Under the pieces are notes generated by a model. That model worked only from the letters and a program-made list of their open reading frames with translations, was not told the origin of the DNA and did no database searches. Position numbers and translations under genes: made by a program. Positions 24,791 through 32,889 of a stretch of DNA of 34,716 nt are shown here, piece by piece (the first letter of the stretch is position 1; each line of letters opens with the position of its first letter). This stretch comes from Halovenus amylolytica (lineage in GTDB: Archaea > Halobacteriota > Halobacteria > Halobacteriales > Haloarculaceae): assembly GCA_004015825.1 (NCBI GenBank), contig SAYS01000031.1, positions 1 through 34,716 on the forward strand. The letters are read 5' to 3'.

Positions 24791-24835
24791 TATAATACTT
24801 CAAACTATCATACTTCAGAATATCATACTTCAGAG
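24791..24835 (+). repeat. Three tandem 15-bp AT-rich repeats upstream of the ligase gene
   Basis: Three units of 15 bp stand head to tail: TATAATACTTCAAAC, TATCATACTTCAGAA and TATCATACTTCAGAG. They lie about 120 bases before the ligase start in an otherwise GC-rich region and include TATA-like TATAATACTT. The spacing of 15 bp is not a helical turn multiple. They may be regulator-binding sites, or simple slippage repeats. In one frame they would read YNTSN-YHTSE-YHTSE, but the ORF that covers them has poor codon use. Confidence 0.6.
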
Positions 24836-24955
24836 TGCGATTATTGCCCTCGCGAGAGTTTTGTTGGTGTTTTGATACCGATGGGTGCTGGAACTGCGAA
24901 GCCAGGGACACACCTGCCCGTGGGCTTTTGCTGTCTCCTTCCATAGGTGAACGCG

Positions 24956-26674
24956 ATGGAATACGGCGCCCTCGTCGACGTGTACGATCGTCTCGCGGCG
25001 ACCGACTCGAACAACGAGAAACGGGATATGCTCGCGGCTGTATTCGAAGACGCCGGAGAGATGCTCCCGCGACTCGTGACGCTCGTGCGGGGGCGACTGT
25101 CACCGGCCTACGACCGGACGGATCTGGGCGTCTCGTCGAGTCTGACACTCGATGCGATTCTCCGTGCAACTGGTGCGCCAGAAAACGCAGTGCGCGAACA
25201 CTGGAAGGAGAGTGGCGACCTCGGTGACGCGGCGGCGTGGGCTGTGGAGAACGGGAGCCAGCAGACCCTCTTCTCGTCGCCGCTGACCGTCGAGCGTGTC
25301 CACGACGACCTCCGAGAACTCGCTACCTACGAGGGGGCAGGCAGCCAGGACCGGAAGATCGATGCCCTCGCCGGGCAGCTGGCTGACGCCGACGCGAACG
25401 AGGCAAGATACGTCGTTCGTACCGCGCTGGGACATATGCGCGTCGGCGTCGGTGAAGGGACGATCCGAGACGCGATCGCATACGCATTTCTCGACGGCTC
25501 TGAGGAGGCGATCAGGGCGGTCGAGTGGGCATTCCAGGTGACGACAGATTTCCGTGTCGTCGCAGAAACTGCCCGCGACGATGGTCAGGCAGGGCTGAAC
25601 ACGCTCGACGTGGAACTGTTTCGACCGGTCCAGGTCATGCTGGCAGAGAAAGCCGAGTCGCTGACTGCTGGATTATCCGATGCTGCCCACGACGGACGGG
25701 CGCTGTGTGAATACAAGTACGATGGCATCCGCATCCAGATCCACGTCGGGGGCGAGGAAGTCCGGTTGTTCACTCGACGACTGGAAGACGTGACCGAGCA
25801 GTTCCCCGACGTGGTCCGGGCAGTCCGGGAGGGAGTGAGTGCTAACCGGGTCGTACTCGATGGCGAACTGGTCGGCTATACGCCAGACACGATTACGACA
25901 GATACGCGCGATCCGGTCGCATTTCAGCAGTTATCGCAGCGGGTCAAACGAGAATCCGACATCGAGGTGATGGCCCGCCAGGTGCCGACTGTGGTCCACC
26001 TGTTCGACTGTCTGGCCGAAAGCGAGACGGTCCTCGAAGCGCCGCTGTCGGAGCGGTTGGAGCACCTCGACGCGGCGTTCGAGGCTGTCGACCCAGATCC
26101 GGACGGGGTCATGGCGGGACTAGAGCGGAGCCGGTCGAGTTGGGTGACGGCCGAGGACCCTGGGCCGGCCGAGGAACTGTATCGGGAGGCCCTCGACGCT
26201 GGACACGAGGGACTGATGACGAAAAATCCCGGAGCGGCCTACCAGCCCGGTCGATGTGTCGGGCGACTGCTCAAACTCAAACCGACGATGGAGTCACTCG
26301 ATCTCGTCGTCACGCGTGCAAAATACAGCGAAGGGCGGCGCAGTGAGTGGCTCGGCCGCCTCTATCTGGGCTGTTACGATCCGTCGTCCGATTCCTTCAG
26401 GGAGGTTGGTCGGCTCTCGACCGGGTACACCGACGAAGAACTGGCGTCGCTGACCGATCGGCTGGAGGGCCTGATTACAGCCCGTGACGGGCGAGACGTG
26501 GATCTGCGCCCCGAGGTGGTCCTCGAAGTCGAGTACGAGGAGATTCAGGAGTCCCCGGAGTACGATTCCGGGTACGCGCTCCGGTTTCCGCGATTTCTGG
26601 AGGTCCGCACGGATCTGGAGCCGACTGACGCGGATAGCATCGAGCGTGTCGACGATTTGTACGACTCGCAATAA
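24956..26674 (+). CDS. ATP-dependent DNA ligase
   Basis: A 572-residue ligase with the archaeal/LigB-type layout. An N-terminal helical DNA-binding domain (to about 200) includes RYVVRTALGHMRVGVGEGTIRDAIA. The adenylation domain has K254 of KYDG (motif I, EYKYDGIRIQIH). VVLDGELVGY is motif III, EGLMTKNPGAAYQPGR is motif IV, and LLKLKP is motif V. A C-terminal OB-fold domain (VVLEVEYEEIQESPEY, then LRFPRF) ends the protein. It acts by nick sealing with AMP. It is followed 56 bases later by a metallo-beta-lactamase exonuclease-like gene, as in bacterial ligase-plus-exonuclease repair clusters. The ATG is preferred over a GTG at 24947. Haloarchaea usually have a separate main ligase, so this may be an accessory repair ligase; I cannot tell. 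Confidence 0.93.
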   Translation: MEYGALVDVYDRLAATDSNNEKRDMLAAVFEDAGEMLPRLVTLVRGRLSPAYDRTDLGVSSSLTLDAILRATGAPENAVREHWKESGDLGDAAAWAVENGSQQTLFSSPLTVERVHDDLRELATYEGAGSQDRKIDALAGQLADADANEARYVVRTALGHMRVGVGEGTIRDAIAYAFLDGSEEAIRAVEWAFQVTTDFRVVAETARDDGQAGLNTLDVELFRPVQVMLAEKAESLTAGLSDAAHDGRALCEYKYDGIRIQIHVGGEEVRLFTRRLEDVTEQFPDVVRAVREGVSANRVVLDGELVGYTPDTITTDTRDPVAFQQLSQRVKRESDIEVMARQVPTVVHLFDCLAESETVLEAPLSERLEHLDAAFEAVDPDPDGVMAGLERSRSSWVTAEDPGPAEELYREALDAGHEGLMTKNPGAAYQPGRCVGRLLKLKPTMESLDLVVTRAKYSEGRRSEWLGRLYLGCYDPSSDSFREVGRLSTGYTDEELASLTDRLEGLITARDGRDVDLRPEVVLEVEYEEIQESPEYDSGYALRFPRFLEVRTDLEPTDADSIERVDDLYDSQ

Positions 26675-26730
26675 CTCAAACCTCCTGTGCGAGCGGAAGG
26701 ACCATACTAGAGCAGTCCTAACATCCGGCA

Positions 26731-27699
26731 GTGACGGTCAGGTACCGGGACGGCATCGAGATCGAACTCTCCGATGGCAAACAGGTAGTCTGCGACGCGG
26801 ACAATCCGGACGGCGACGTGAATATCGTCTCCCACGCTCACGGCGATCACTGGCCAGAGAGTGAGGTCAGTGCCGTCTGCTCGCCGCTGACGGCAGATCT
26901 GGCGAGCGTCCGGCGGGAGACACCGCTTCATAGAACGACCGACGAGCGGGTGACTCTGCTCCCGGCAGGCCACGTCGCAGGCTCGCGGGCGGCGCTCATT
27001 ACAGACCCCGATGGGACACAGTATCTCTACACCGGCGACGTCTGCACCCGTCCACGATTCTACCTCGACGGGTTCGAACCGCCATCGGTCGATGTACTGA
27101 TCGTCGAAGCCACCTACGGCGAGCCGGAGTACGTGTTTCCTGACCACGAGAGTCTCGCAGCGGAGATCCGGACGTGGTTGACGGAAACGTCAGACCCCGT
27201 AATCCTCCTCGGATATGCGCTTGGCCGTGCGCAGAAACTTCAGCTGCTCGCCCAGGAGGCCGATCGCGACAGAGTGCTCACTACCGACTCGGTGCAACGT
27301 GTGAATGAAGTCATCGAGGCACACTGCGACGTGGATTTCGGAGCGGAGCCGTACGAGAGCGAGACGGAACTGACAGCAGGCGACGCGCTCGTCCTGCCGA
27401 TGACCAGCGGTCGAATCAACTGGATCGACCAGCTCGCCGACGAAGCCGGCGCGATCAAGGCTGGCTTCTCGGGGTGGGCCGTCGATAGCTCGTTCAAATT
27501 TCGGGGCGACTACGACGTGACCTTCCCACTCTCGGATCACTGTGACTTCGAGGAACTGCAGTCGCTGGTGGAAGCCGTCGACCCGGATCAGGTGTACACC
27601 CAGCACGGTTCTGCTGCGTCGCTGGCGACCCACCTGACCAACGCAGGGTACGACGCGACCGCCCTCCGACAGAATCAGACCTCGCTCGGCGACTTCTGA
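26731..27699 (+). CDS. MBL-fold exonuclease-like protein (ligase-associated)
   Basis: A 322-residue metallo-beta-lactamase fold nuclease. The metal motif is H35-A-H37-G-D39-H40 (SHAHGDHW). Later ligands are the His of AGHVAGSRAA, the Asp of LYTGDV, the His of SDHCDF and the His of TQHGSA, as in the Rv/CPSF beta-CASP and 'ligase-associated DNA exonuclease' proteins. It is commonly annotated as an mRNA 3'-end processing factor. Directly following an ATP-dependent ligase argues for a DNA repair role, as in the bacterial ligase/exonuclease/Lhr-like helicase system. The gene starts with GTG, 56 bases after the ligase stop. No helicase gene is present in the window. Confidence 0.88.
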   Translation: MTVRYRDGIEIELSDGKQVVCDADNPDGDVNIVSHAHGDHWPESEVSAVCSPLTADLASVRRETPLHRTTDERVTLLPAGHVAGSRAALITDPDGTQYLYTGDVCTRPRFYLDGFEPPSVDVLIVEATYGEPEYVFPDHESLAAEIRTWLTETSDPVILLGYALGRAQKLQLLAQEADRDRVLTTDSVQRVNEVIEAHCDVDFGAEPYESETELTAGDALVLPMTSGRINWIDQLADEAGAIKAGFSGWAVDSSFKFRGDYDVTFPLSDHCDFEELQSLVEAVDPDQVYTQHGSAASLATHLTNAGYDATALRQNQTSLGDF

Positions 27700-27809
27700 G
27701 CTGTCTGCCACTGTAACGTTGAAGAGATACTGGGTAGGTCAACTCTCACGGAACCCAAAGAAATAGCCCCCACTTCCATCACCCCAGCCCTCGTAAAGAC
27801 AGTGATTCG

Positions 27810-30080
27810 ATGACCGATCACGACCACCACCGGAATGGGCAGTCACCGTCCGGCGAACAGTCCCAGCGAGACACCGGGGACGGGCAGAGGAACGAGGTGG
27901 CGGGTTCTGGCGACGAAGAGCGTGTAGAGCAATCGATGCTCGAAGAGGAAGCCGAAGAGGCCGACGAAGCCAGCCAAGAGGTCGAAGATTCTCACGGGCA
28001 GGGGGGAGACCACGGTGCTCACGGGCACGAGGACCAGCCAGGCAAGGATCACGGCGGTCACGGTGGCATGCACGCGGGTCACGAACAGATGTTTCGCCGT
28101 CGCTTTTTCGTCTCGACTGCCCTTTCGATCCCGGTCCTGCTCTACAGCGAAACAATGCAGGACTGGCTCGGGTTCACCGTGCCCGCGTTCACTGGGAGCG
28201 AGTTGATCGTTCCCGTGTTTTCGGTGATCGTCTTCCTCTACGGCGGCTTGCCGTTCCTGCGCATGGCCGTTCCGGAGATACGCGAGTGGTCACCTGGTAT
28301 GATGACGCTCATTTCGATGGCCATCACCGTCGCCTTCGTCTACAGCATGGCGACAATACTCGTCGGCTGGGGAGAGCCGTTCTTCTGGGAGCTCGTGACC
28401 CTCGTCGACATCATGTTGCTCGGTCACTGGATCGAAATGCGATCGGTCCGGCGGGCGTCGAGTGCTCTCGACGAACTTGCAAAGCTGATGCCGGACACCG
28501 CCGAACGGATCAGGGAAGACGGAGACACCGAGGAAGTTCCGGCGAACGAACTCTCCGAAGGAGACCTGGTACTCGTGCGACCGGGAGCGAGCGTCCCCGC
28601 GGACGGAGTCGTCGAGGAAGGCGACTCCGACGTAAACGAGGCAATGGTAACTGGCGAGTCGAAGCCGGTATCGAAAGATCCCGGCGACGAGGTCATCGGT
28701 GGGACCGTCAACGGCGACGGCAGCCTGCGCGTCCGCATCGACGCGACGGGCGAGGAGACGACGCTGGCAGGAATTATGCGACTCGTCGAGGAGGCCCAGA
28801 GCAGCGAGTCGAAGACGCAGGTGCTCGCGGATCGGGCTGCTGGCTGGCTGTTCTACGTTGCGGTGGCCGCGGCGGCGGTCACTGCCGTCGCCTGGACGGT
28901 GGCGACAACGTTCGATGCCGGCGTGATTGCACGCGTCGTTACCGTCCTGGTCATTGCCTGTCCGCACGCACTCGGTCTCGCGATTCCACTCGTCGTCGCG
29001 ATCAATACGTCGCTTGCCGCTCGGAATGGAATGCTCGTCCGGGACCGCATTGCGATGGAAGAGTCACGAAATCTGGACGCGATCATCTTCGACAAGACTG
29101 GAACACTCACGGAGGGTGAACACGGTGTGGTCGGGATGGTGACCGTCGAGGGCGTCTACGAGGACGAAGCCCTTGCCCTGGCTGCAGCCGTCGAGGGTGA
29201 CTCCGAGCACATGATCGCTCGTGCGATTCGACAGGCCGCCGACGAGCGGGGAATTGACGCACCTGCTGCGGAGGGGTTCGAAGCGATGAAAGGCCGTGGG
29301 GTTCGTGCGACCGTCGACGGTGACGAGATCTACGTCGGCGGGCCGAATCTCCTCGATCATCTCGACAGTGAGGTTCCACGAACGCTGCAGTCCTTCGCAG
29401 CGGAAGCCGGAGAAAACGCACAGACTGTCGTGTATCTCGTCCGCGATGGGGATCTGATCGCTGCCGTCGCCATGGCTGACGTCATCCGGGAGGAGAGTTA
29501 CCGGGTCGTCGAAGCACTGCACAATCTCGACATCGAGGTGGCGATGCTGACTGGTGACTCGACCGATGTCGCGCACGCCGTCGCCGAGGAACTGGGCATC
29601 GACACTGTATTTGCCGAAGTGCTCCCCGAGGACAAGGATAAGAAGGTCCAGGAACTCCAGGATCAGGGGAAATTCGTCGGCATGGTCGGCGACGGAGTCA
29701 ACGACGCCCCGGCGCTGACTCGGGCCGACGTTGGCATCGCTATCGGGAGCGGGACTGACGTGGCCGTCCAGTCCGCAGACGTCATTCTCGTCCAGAACAA
29801 TCCGATGGACGTCGTCCGACTCGTGAAGCTGAGCAAGGCGAGTTACCGAAAAATGCAGGAAAACATCGTCTGGGCTGCCGGATACAACGTCTTCGCCATT
29901 CCGCTGGCTGCCGGTGTGCTCGCGCCGATCGGTATTCTGCTGTCACCCGCCATCGGTGCCCTGCTCATGTCCCTGAGCACAGTGATCGTCGCGATAAATG
30001 CACAACTACTGCGCCGAACGGACCTGTCTGTGGCGAGTTTGCCGGATGTCACAGGGTCGAGAGAGACACAAGCGGCATGA
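27810..30080 (+). CDS. copB: Copper-translocating P1B-3 ATPase, CopB type
   Basis: A 756-residue metal-transporting P-type ATPase. The N-terminus has no HMA domain but a 93-residue tail of two parts: an acidic Glu/Gln region and a His-rich part ([23 protein letters not shown]). Helices follow, with TGE (281-283), the CPH motif C384-P385-H386, phosphorylation site D428 in DKTGTLT, and [11 protein letters not shown] (nucleotide/hinge). TM7 has YN before P (GYNVFAIP), and TM8 has MSLST. CPH together with MSxST places it in the P1B-3 group, which exports Cu(I)/Cu(II) or Ag(I). The His-rich tail probably senses or delivers copper. It is followed by a convergent cupin gene, with no regulator nearby. 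Confidence 0.95.
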   Translation: MTDHDHHRNGQSPSGEQSQRDTGDGQRNEVAGSGDEERVEQSMLEEEAEEADEASQEVEDSHGQGGDHGAHGHEDQPGKDHGGHGGMHAGHEQMFRRRFFVSTALSIPVLLYSETMQDWLGFTVPAFTGSELIVPVFSVIVFLYGGLPFLRMAVPEIREWSPGMMTLISMAITVAFVYSMATILVGWGEPFFWELVTLVDIMLLGHWIEMRSVRRASSALDELAKLMPDTAERIREDGDTEEVPANELSEGDLVLVRPGASVPADGVVEEGDSDVNEAMVTGESKPVSKDPGDEVIGGTVNGDGSLRVRIDATGEETTLAGIMRLVEEAQSSESKTQVLADRAAGWLFYVAVAAAAVTAVAWTVATTFDAGVIARVVTVLVIACPHALGLAIPLVVAINTSLAARNGMLVRDRIAMEESRNLDAIIFDKTGTLTEGEHGVVGMVTVEGVYEDEALALAAAVEGDSEHMIARAIRQAADERGIDAPAAEGFEAMKGRGVRATVDGDEIYVGGPNLLDHLDSEVPRTLQSFAAEAGENAQTVVYLVRDGDLIAAVAMADVIREESYRVVEALHNLDIEVAMLTGDSTDVAHAVAEELGIDTVFAEVLPEDKDKKVQELQDQGKFVGMVGDGVNDAPALTRADVGIAIGSGTDVAVQSADVILVQNNPMDVVRLVKLSKASYRKMQENIVWAAGYNVFAIPLAAGVLAPIGILLSPAIGALLMSLSTVIVAINAQLLRRTDLSVASLPDVTGSRETQAA

Positions 30081-30211
30081 CAGTGACAGCGGAATATTTT
30101 GAATCGGTATCAGAGCGTGTTTTCGATGCGGTGCTGAAGTGTGCCTCTGCATCCAGCAGACTGCCCCTGTCGTCGCTGCTGGATTCATCGGCAATTATCT
30201 GAAAATCTCAC
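30081..30211. other. Intergenic region copper ATPase / cupin
   Basis: Convergent genes; 131 bases without a visible gene or repeat. Confidence 0.4.
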
Positions 30212-30880
30212 TCACACCGAGGGCTGTTCGACGTGGTTCCGCCAGAACCCCGGCTGCATGTATTTCGCATAGGCTCCCTGATAGCCAGCCAGATTTGCGA
30301 GTGGCGTGAGAGCGGTGCTCACCGAACCTGCAAGGCCCTCTCCCTGGACGAACGTCGTGTTTCCGTCGAGGACGTCGGCGATGAGGGCCTGCTGAAGGAG
30401 ATTATCCGGGTCGCGCGACCTGTCGTGAGCGAGTCCGCCGAGCGTGGGCAGCACCTGTCGGAGGCGGCCCGGGGAGCGAATTTCCGTGGTCACGAGCGCT
30501 CGCTCGTTTGTCTCGTTACGAAAGCTATGGACGACCCCAGTCTGAACCGTTGCTGACTCGCCGGCTGCAACTGTTCGCTCCTCGTCGTCGAGCGTCATCA
30601 CGAGAGACCCATCCTCGACGTCGAACACTTCGACGCTTGCTTCGTGATAGTGGGCCGGTGGGCCGTCGTAGCCTGGTCCGAACACGCTCAGTGTTCGGAT
30701 CGACCCCTCGCCATCCGTCAACAGAATTCCCCAGACGGCCCGTGTCGGATGGGACGTTATCGGGCCGGTCCGATCCTGGATCCGGTCGTCGAGCCAGCTG
30801 TCTTCGGCCACCTCGAAACCGGTCCCCGGTATGGGATTATCGTCTTCGTCGAGCGTCCGGCCAGTGACGTACGCAGTCAT
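30212..30880 (-). CDS. Cupin domain protein
   Basis: A 222-residue protein with one cupin in the middle. Motif 1 is PPAHYHEASVEVFDVEDGSL (H77, H79 and E84 as metal ligands), and motif 2 is TVAAGESATVQTGVVHSFRN (H118). The first 60 residues hold a typical lead (AEDSWLDDRIQ) and the last 70 form helices (LRQVLPTLGGLAHDRSRD, then PGFWRNHVEQPSV). It resembles haloarchaeal quercetin-dioxygenase-like or YhhW-like cupins, with metal and substrate unknown. It stands alone, with the RNase HI gene 100 bases upstream on the same strand. Confidence 0.83.
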   Translation of the reverse strand: MTAYVTGRTLDEDDNPIPGTGFEVAEDSWLDDRIQDRTGPITSHPTRAVWGILLTDGEGSIRTLSVFGPGYDGPPAHYHEASVEVFDVEDGSLVMTLDDEERTVAAGESATVQTGVVHSFRNETNERALVTTEIRSPGRLRQVLPTLGGLAHDRSRDPDNLLQQALIADVLDGNTTFVQGEGLAGSVSTALTPLANLAGYQGAYAKYMQPGFWRNHVEQPSV

Positions 30881-30979
30881 ATACGCTGATTGGACTCGAC
30901 GATAGAAAAACCTCGTATCGTCCTGTCTCCCACGTCGACTCTTCGCAGTGAGATTCGCACTTGGGCACCCAATGTACTC

Positions 30980-31594
30980 TTAGCTTGGCCCGAGTGCAGC
31001 AATATCAGCTCCGACGGTCGCTCGTGCATCAGCAGGATTGGGATCGCTGTCAGCCAGGTGTGTCCAGTCGTGACTGGGGAGCCTGGAGAGATGATCCTCG
31101 ATGGGCGTACTGTACTGTGCGGGTGGACTGGCAGAGTCGTCCTGTCCCCAGATTGCATTGATAACCGTCATCGAATCGATCCGGATCTCGACCGATGCTG
31201 GGTCACACCACGTTTGCAGCGCTTCGAGTCCGAGATGCAGGGCAGCGTACTCCGCGATGTTGTTCCCCGTCCGAGAGCCAACGGGCCGCCCGAGTCGGAC
31301 GATATCTTCGTCTCCCGTCTGGAGCACCGCACCCGCACCGGCGGGCCCGGGATTGCCACGGGAGCTCCCATCGACATACAGGACGATATCTGACGCTGTG
31401 GTCTGTCGAGTGGACTGCAGCGAGGGTGGGACTCCAGCAGCGAGTACCTCGTCGATGGCTGCTCGTTTTTCGCCATCTGTCGTTCCTGGGTCGAACAGGC
31501 CACCGTAGCCACTGACTGCGGCATCGATCGCGTCGATCGCCGGCGTGATCTCGTAGCCGAAGAGTGCCAAGACTTCCTCGACGTGCGCAGCCAT
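30980..31594 (-). CDS. rnhA: Ribonuclease HI family protein
   Basis: From the ATG at 31594 it has 204 residues; an in-frame GTG at 31639 would add 15 (VHEIDSLPVEYLSP), and I am not sure which is used. The N-terminal 65 residues form a helical haloarchaeal extension (GYEITPAIDAIDAAVSGYGG). The RNase H core has the four acidic residues: D75 in YVDGSSRGNPGPAGAGA, E115 in NNIAEYAALHLGLEAL, D140 in IRIDSMTVINAIWGQ, and D189 in DSDPNPADARA. It degrades RNA in RNA-DNA hybrids. The end of the protein is near the cupin start. A TATA-like CTATTTTTATTGG lies about 31692-31704. Confidence 0.92.
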   Translation of the reverse strand: MAAHVEEVLALFGYEITPAIDAIDAAVSGYGGLFDPGTTDGEKRAAIDEVLAAGVPPSLQSTRQTTASDIVLYVDGSSRGNPGPAGAGAVLQTGDEDIVRLGRPVGSRTGNNIAEYAALHLGLEALQTWCDPASVEIRIDSMTVINAIWGQDDSASPPAQYSTPIEDHLSRLPSHDWTHLADSDPNPADARATVGADIAALGPS

Positions 31595-31800
31595 CGGTGA
31601 GAGATACTCCACGGGGAGGGAGTCTATCTCATGTACCACTTCACAGCTCCCGACTGTGCGCCAGTCATTGTGCGCAATTCAGTCGTCACCCAATAAAAAT
31701 AGTTGGACGGCCACCCAGAGCCACTGGCAACTGTGCCGACTGCAATCGAAACTCATCTACCCACGGTGTTAGATATCGTAATTCTGGCAGAGATCGGTCG
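31595..31800. other. Intergenic region RNase HI / zinc-ribbon gene
   Basis: About 205 bases with an AT-rich stretch (AATAAAAATAG) that probably holds the RNase HI promoter. No gene is seen. Confidence 0.4.
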
Positions 31801-31965
31801 TCAGCCCGAATCATCCTGTCGTCGTGAAAAGTACGTATCAGCCTGCAGTCTGGCAGTGATTTCTGAAACTGTCCCCCCGTCGCAGGCGTCACAGTATGGT
31901 GGCACGTCTGGCCCGGCAAAGACAGTCCCGCACTGCCGGCATTCGAAGAATCGTAACCCAAGCAC
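31801..31965 (-). CDS. Small zinc-ribbon protein, 54 residues
   Basis: A GTG-started frame gives a 54-residue protein, MLGLRFFECRQCGTVF and onward to YCDACDGGTVSEITARLQAD. Cysteines C9/C12 and C25/C28 form a CxxC-x12-CxxC zinc ribbon. The codon use is haloarchaeal, and a TATA-like box (ACTTTATT, minus strand, 31987-31994) is 26 bases before the GTG, so a leaderless transcript begins at or near it. Small zinc fingers of this kind are common in haloarchaea and often regulatory. This one has no assigned role. No ATG occurs in frame; the frame is open upstream to a stop near 32025. Confidence 0.65.
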   Translation of the reverse strand: MLGLRFFECRQCGTVFAGPDVPPYCDACDGGTVSEITARLQADTYFSRRQDDSG

Positions 31966-31986
31966 GTGCAGAGAGACGTGCGCCAG

Positions 31987-31994
31987 AATAAAGT
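31987..31994 (-). promoter_or_regulatory. TATA-like box of the zinc-ribbon gene
   Basis: The minus-strand sequence ACTTTATT is centred 26 bases upstream of the GTG at 31965. Confidence 0.5.
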
Positions 31995-32134
31995 GGGTTC
32001 TCTTTGTTTGGAAGCTGTCTAACCTTGGATGCAGTCCACTGGGTAGTCAGAATATGAGCGTCAATTGATTGTTCAAGGCTTCATTTGTTGAGAGAGCGAA
32101 ACTGCTTCACCGCTGTAACAGCTATGTACTGAGG

Positions 32135-32554
32135 ATGAGTGAGATTTTGCAGCGACTCAAACGGCCGTTGCTCTTTCTAATGGCGCCGGGGTACGTCGTC
32201 GCAGGTATTTTGCATTTCGTGGTGCCCGAGCTGTACGTCCAGATTGTGCCACCGATCTTTCCGGCAGCACTTGCACTCGTATACCTGTCCGGTCTCGCCG
32301 AAATCGCCGTCGGCATTGGCCTACTGATTCCACAGACGCGACAGTACGCTGCGTGGGCGACGATCGCGTTACTTGTCGCTATTTTTCCGGCAAACGTCTA
32401 CATGGCGATCCAGGGTGTGGTCATCGAGGGGGTTTCTGGCGGTGGCGACCCCTCCGAACTCGTTCGCTGGGGACGACTCCCACTGCAGGGTGTGTTGATT
32501 CTCTGGGCATACTGGTATACCCGCACACCGACGGAATCAGCCGAACGGGCGTGA
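32135..32554 (+). CDS. DoxX-like membrane protein
   Basis: A 139-residue protein with four hydrophobic helices in the DoxX-like arrangement. It starts MSEILQRLKRPLLFLMAPGYVVAGILHF, followed by VPPIFPAALALVYLSGLAEIAVGIGLLIP (with the conserved SGLAEI block) and a third and fourth helix ending in RLPLQGVLILWAYWYTR. DoxX/MauE-like proteins are linked to redox or thiol processes in some bacteria. Function here is unknown. A longer start (32069) would add 22 residues (FKASFVERAKLLHRCNSYVLR), which is less like the family. It has no clear TATA box. Confidence 0.82.
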   Translation: MSEILQRLKRPLLFLMAPGYVVAGILHFVVPELYVQIVPPIFPAALALVYLSGLAEIAVGIGLLIPQTRQYAAWATIALLVAIFPANVYMAIQGVVIEGVSGGGDPSELVRWGRLPLQGVLILWAYWYTRTPTESAERA

Positions 32555-32683
32555 GTTTTGTACTGTCGGTAACGCCGGCACAATGGACCTCGATGTTCGT
32601 TGCGGAGACTGTCGATGTCGCCAAACCGCAGACGCCACAGCCGTCCTGTTGCAATCTTCAGTGATAAAGAGCACGAGGAGGTG
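32555..32683. other. Intergenic DNA before repeat copy 4
   Basis: A 33-codon frame MDLDVRCGDCRCRQTADATA (32583-32684) is the only candidate, with a CxxCxC cluster. It ends on the repeat and may be a remnant. I do not call it as a gene. Confidence 0.3.
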
Positions 32684-32763
32684 ATACTGCCGGCTGTAAA
32701 TTCGTAAAGATATGTGCCACCCCGGGGTGGCGCAATTCTTCAGTTTCTTACAGCCGGCAGTAT
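32684..32763 (+). repeat. 80-bp palindromic element, copy 4 (MITE-like)
   Basis: Identical at all 80 positions to copy 3, which is 13 kb away, so one of them is a recent arrival. Perfect 15-bp inverted ends, core hairpin at 32713-32734. It is flanked by G on both sides (TG before, GA after). The stop TGA of a 33-codon cysteine-rich frame (32583-32684) also ends on its first base. Confidence 0.92.
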
Positions 32764-32795
32764 GAGCAGCCAGCCCAATATCCATGCCAACACTG

Positions 32796-32874
32796 AGACT
32801 GGTTGCTGAAAGTTCGTACAGATATTCGATCCCACGGGGGTCGAAATTCTTCAGGTTCTTACAGCCACCAGTAT
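32796..32874 (+). repeat. Diverged fifth copy of the palindromic element
   Basis: It starts 32 bases after copy 4 in the same orientation. The right end reads, in reverse complement, ATACTGGTGGCTGTA (two changes from the family), the left end matches it at 12 of 15 positions, and the AATTCTTCAG(G)TTCT part is kept. The core hairpin has another sequence (TTCGATCCC against GGGGTCGAA, about 32825-32845), yet still pairs apart from one mismatch. This suggests a second subfamily whose structure, more than its sequence, is kept. Confidence 0.7.
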
Positions 32875-32889
32875 CAATATCAGGCGATT

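Larger units (their letters stand above)
24625..24955. other. Intergenic region M28 peptidase / DNA ligase
   Basis: About 331 bases, divergent. It holds the M28 TATA box, the 15-bp triplicated repeat and the ligase promoter. A 95-residue plus-strand frame (24659-24946) starts MEATLSTPVRSDRFSR and has non-haloarchaeal third positions with no family likeness. I regard it as chance but cannot exclude a small gene. Confidence 0.5.

Noticed and set aside
24659..24946. A 95-codon frame between the M28 and ligase genes with YHTSE repeats
   Set aside because: Third-position bases are not haloarchaeal and no known fold is seen. The repeat is better explained as DNA sites. A short gene is not excluded.
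28286..29119. A 277-codon plus-strand frame inside the copper ATPase gene
   Set aside because: It is another frame of the ATPase, very Arg-rich and without motif. The P-type ATPase frame carries all signature motifs.
31703..32068. A 121-codon plus-strand frame
   Set aside because: It is antisense to the 54-residue zinc-ribbon gene, which has conserved cysteines and a promoter.
3533..32763. The repeated 80-bp units as a CRISPR array
   Set aside because: They are kilobases apart with no regular spacers, have long inverted ends and no cas genes nearby.
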